Origin: an uncultured Oscillospiraceae bacterium
GTDB lineage: Bacteria; Bacillota; Clostridia; Oscillospirales; Ruminococcaceae
Length of the DNA stretch: 13,894 nt
Assembly: GCA_900552845.1 (NCBI GenBank)
Contig: USBC01000034.1
Coordinates: forward strand, 1 to 13,894
Direction: 5' to 3'
The position numbers and the translations under genes are program-made. The notes below the pieces were generated by a model. That model was not told the origin of the DNA and searched no databases. It saw only the letters and a program-made list of their open reading frames with translations. Positions 13,766-13,894 of the stretch are shown here, one piece after another (positions within the stretch are counted from its first letter, which is position 1; every line of letters begins with the position of its first letter).

Positions 13766-13894
13766 GGGGGTCGGGGGGGGGGGGGGGGGCGCCCCCCCCC
13801 CCCCCCCCAAAAAAAAAAAAAACGGGGGGTGGTTTTTTTTTATAGGGTTAGCAAAAAGAGTGTTTGTTTTTGGGGTGGTTAGAAACCCCCCCCC
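13766..13894. other. Homopolymer contig-end sequence, probable assembly artefact
   Basis: This stretch holds G5, then a perfect palindrome of 17 G, CG, 17 C (13773-13808), then 14 A, short G and T runs, and a final 9-C run at the window end. Nothing else in the window resembles it and no gene can be read in it. The segment 13718-13765 just before it looks normal and is probably the gap upstream of the ATPase gene. I do not assign any promoter there. Confidence 0.75.

Noticed and set aside
13718..13810. An N-terminal extension of the ATPase with poly-Gly and poly-Pro
   Set aside because: It is encoded by the homopolymer artefact; the ATG at 13717 has a proper ribosome site and matches the family start.
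1..13894. CRISPR arrays, insertion sequences, prophage or integration genes
   Set aside because: No repeat-spacer pattern, transposase, integrase or terminal inverted repeats were seen; the tRNA-Thr has no duplicated 3' end or integrase nearby to suggest an attachment site.

Overview
The window reads as chromosomal DNA from an endospore-forming anaerobic Firmicute, most likely a Clostridia/Oscillospirales-type gut bacterium. The main evidence is an intact sporulation sigma factor SigK with a hydrophobic pro-sequence, together with FeoAB, a DacF-type carboxypeptidase, a PhoU-tailed Na/Pi symporter, a BMP-type nucleoside ABC transporter and strong AGGAGG-like ribosome sites. I could not run any search, so family calls come from motifs read by eye.

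Layout, left to right. (1) 1-404, minus strand: feoA then the first 59 codons of feoB (4-nt overlap, feoB cut by the window edge), an Fe(II) uptake operon with its own promoter. (2) 606-1960, plus strand: sigK, then a DUF1643 protein, ended by a bidirectional terminator. (3) 2047-3786, minus strand: a DtxR-family metal repressor followed 21 nt later by a coiled-coil DUF2130 protein. (4) 3854-4234: no protein gene. It holds tRNA-Thr(CGT) on the minus strand with its terminator and promoter, then the promoter of the next gene. I see nothing in 3854-3970. (5) 4244-8452, plus strand: a membrane-anchored D-Ala-D-Ala carboxypeptidase, a Na/Pi cotransporter and a GntR/HutC regulator. Each has its own promoter or terminator. 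(6) 8565-13717, minus strand: a tight five-gene operon, in transcription order ABC ATPase, ABC permease, pseudouridine-5'-phosphate glycosidase (PsuG), PfkB-family sugar/nucleoside kinase, SIS-domain phosphosugar isomerase-like protein. It meets the GntR gene at a perfect 18-bp bidirectional terminator.

The most coherent system is region 6. A nucleoside transporter, a kinase and PsuG would import pseudouridine (or a related C-nucleoside), phosphorylate it and split it to uracil and ribose-5-phosphate. The SIS protein may process the released pentose phosphate. The convergent GntR regulator is a natural candidate controller. It shares an exact 15-bp palindromic element (TACAATAAATTTGTA) with the Na/Pi symporter promoter, each copy lying on the -10 region. 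The DtxR-like protein carries the Met/Cys/Glu/His ligand pattern of iron-sensing DtxR, which fits with the nearby feoAB.

The last ~130 bases (13766-13894) are homopolymer runs, including a perfect G17-CG-C17 palindrome, and look like a contig-end assembly artefact rather than genome sequence.
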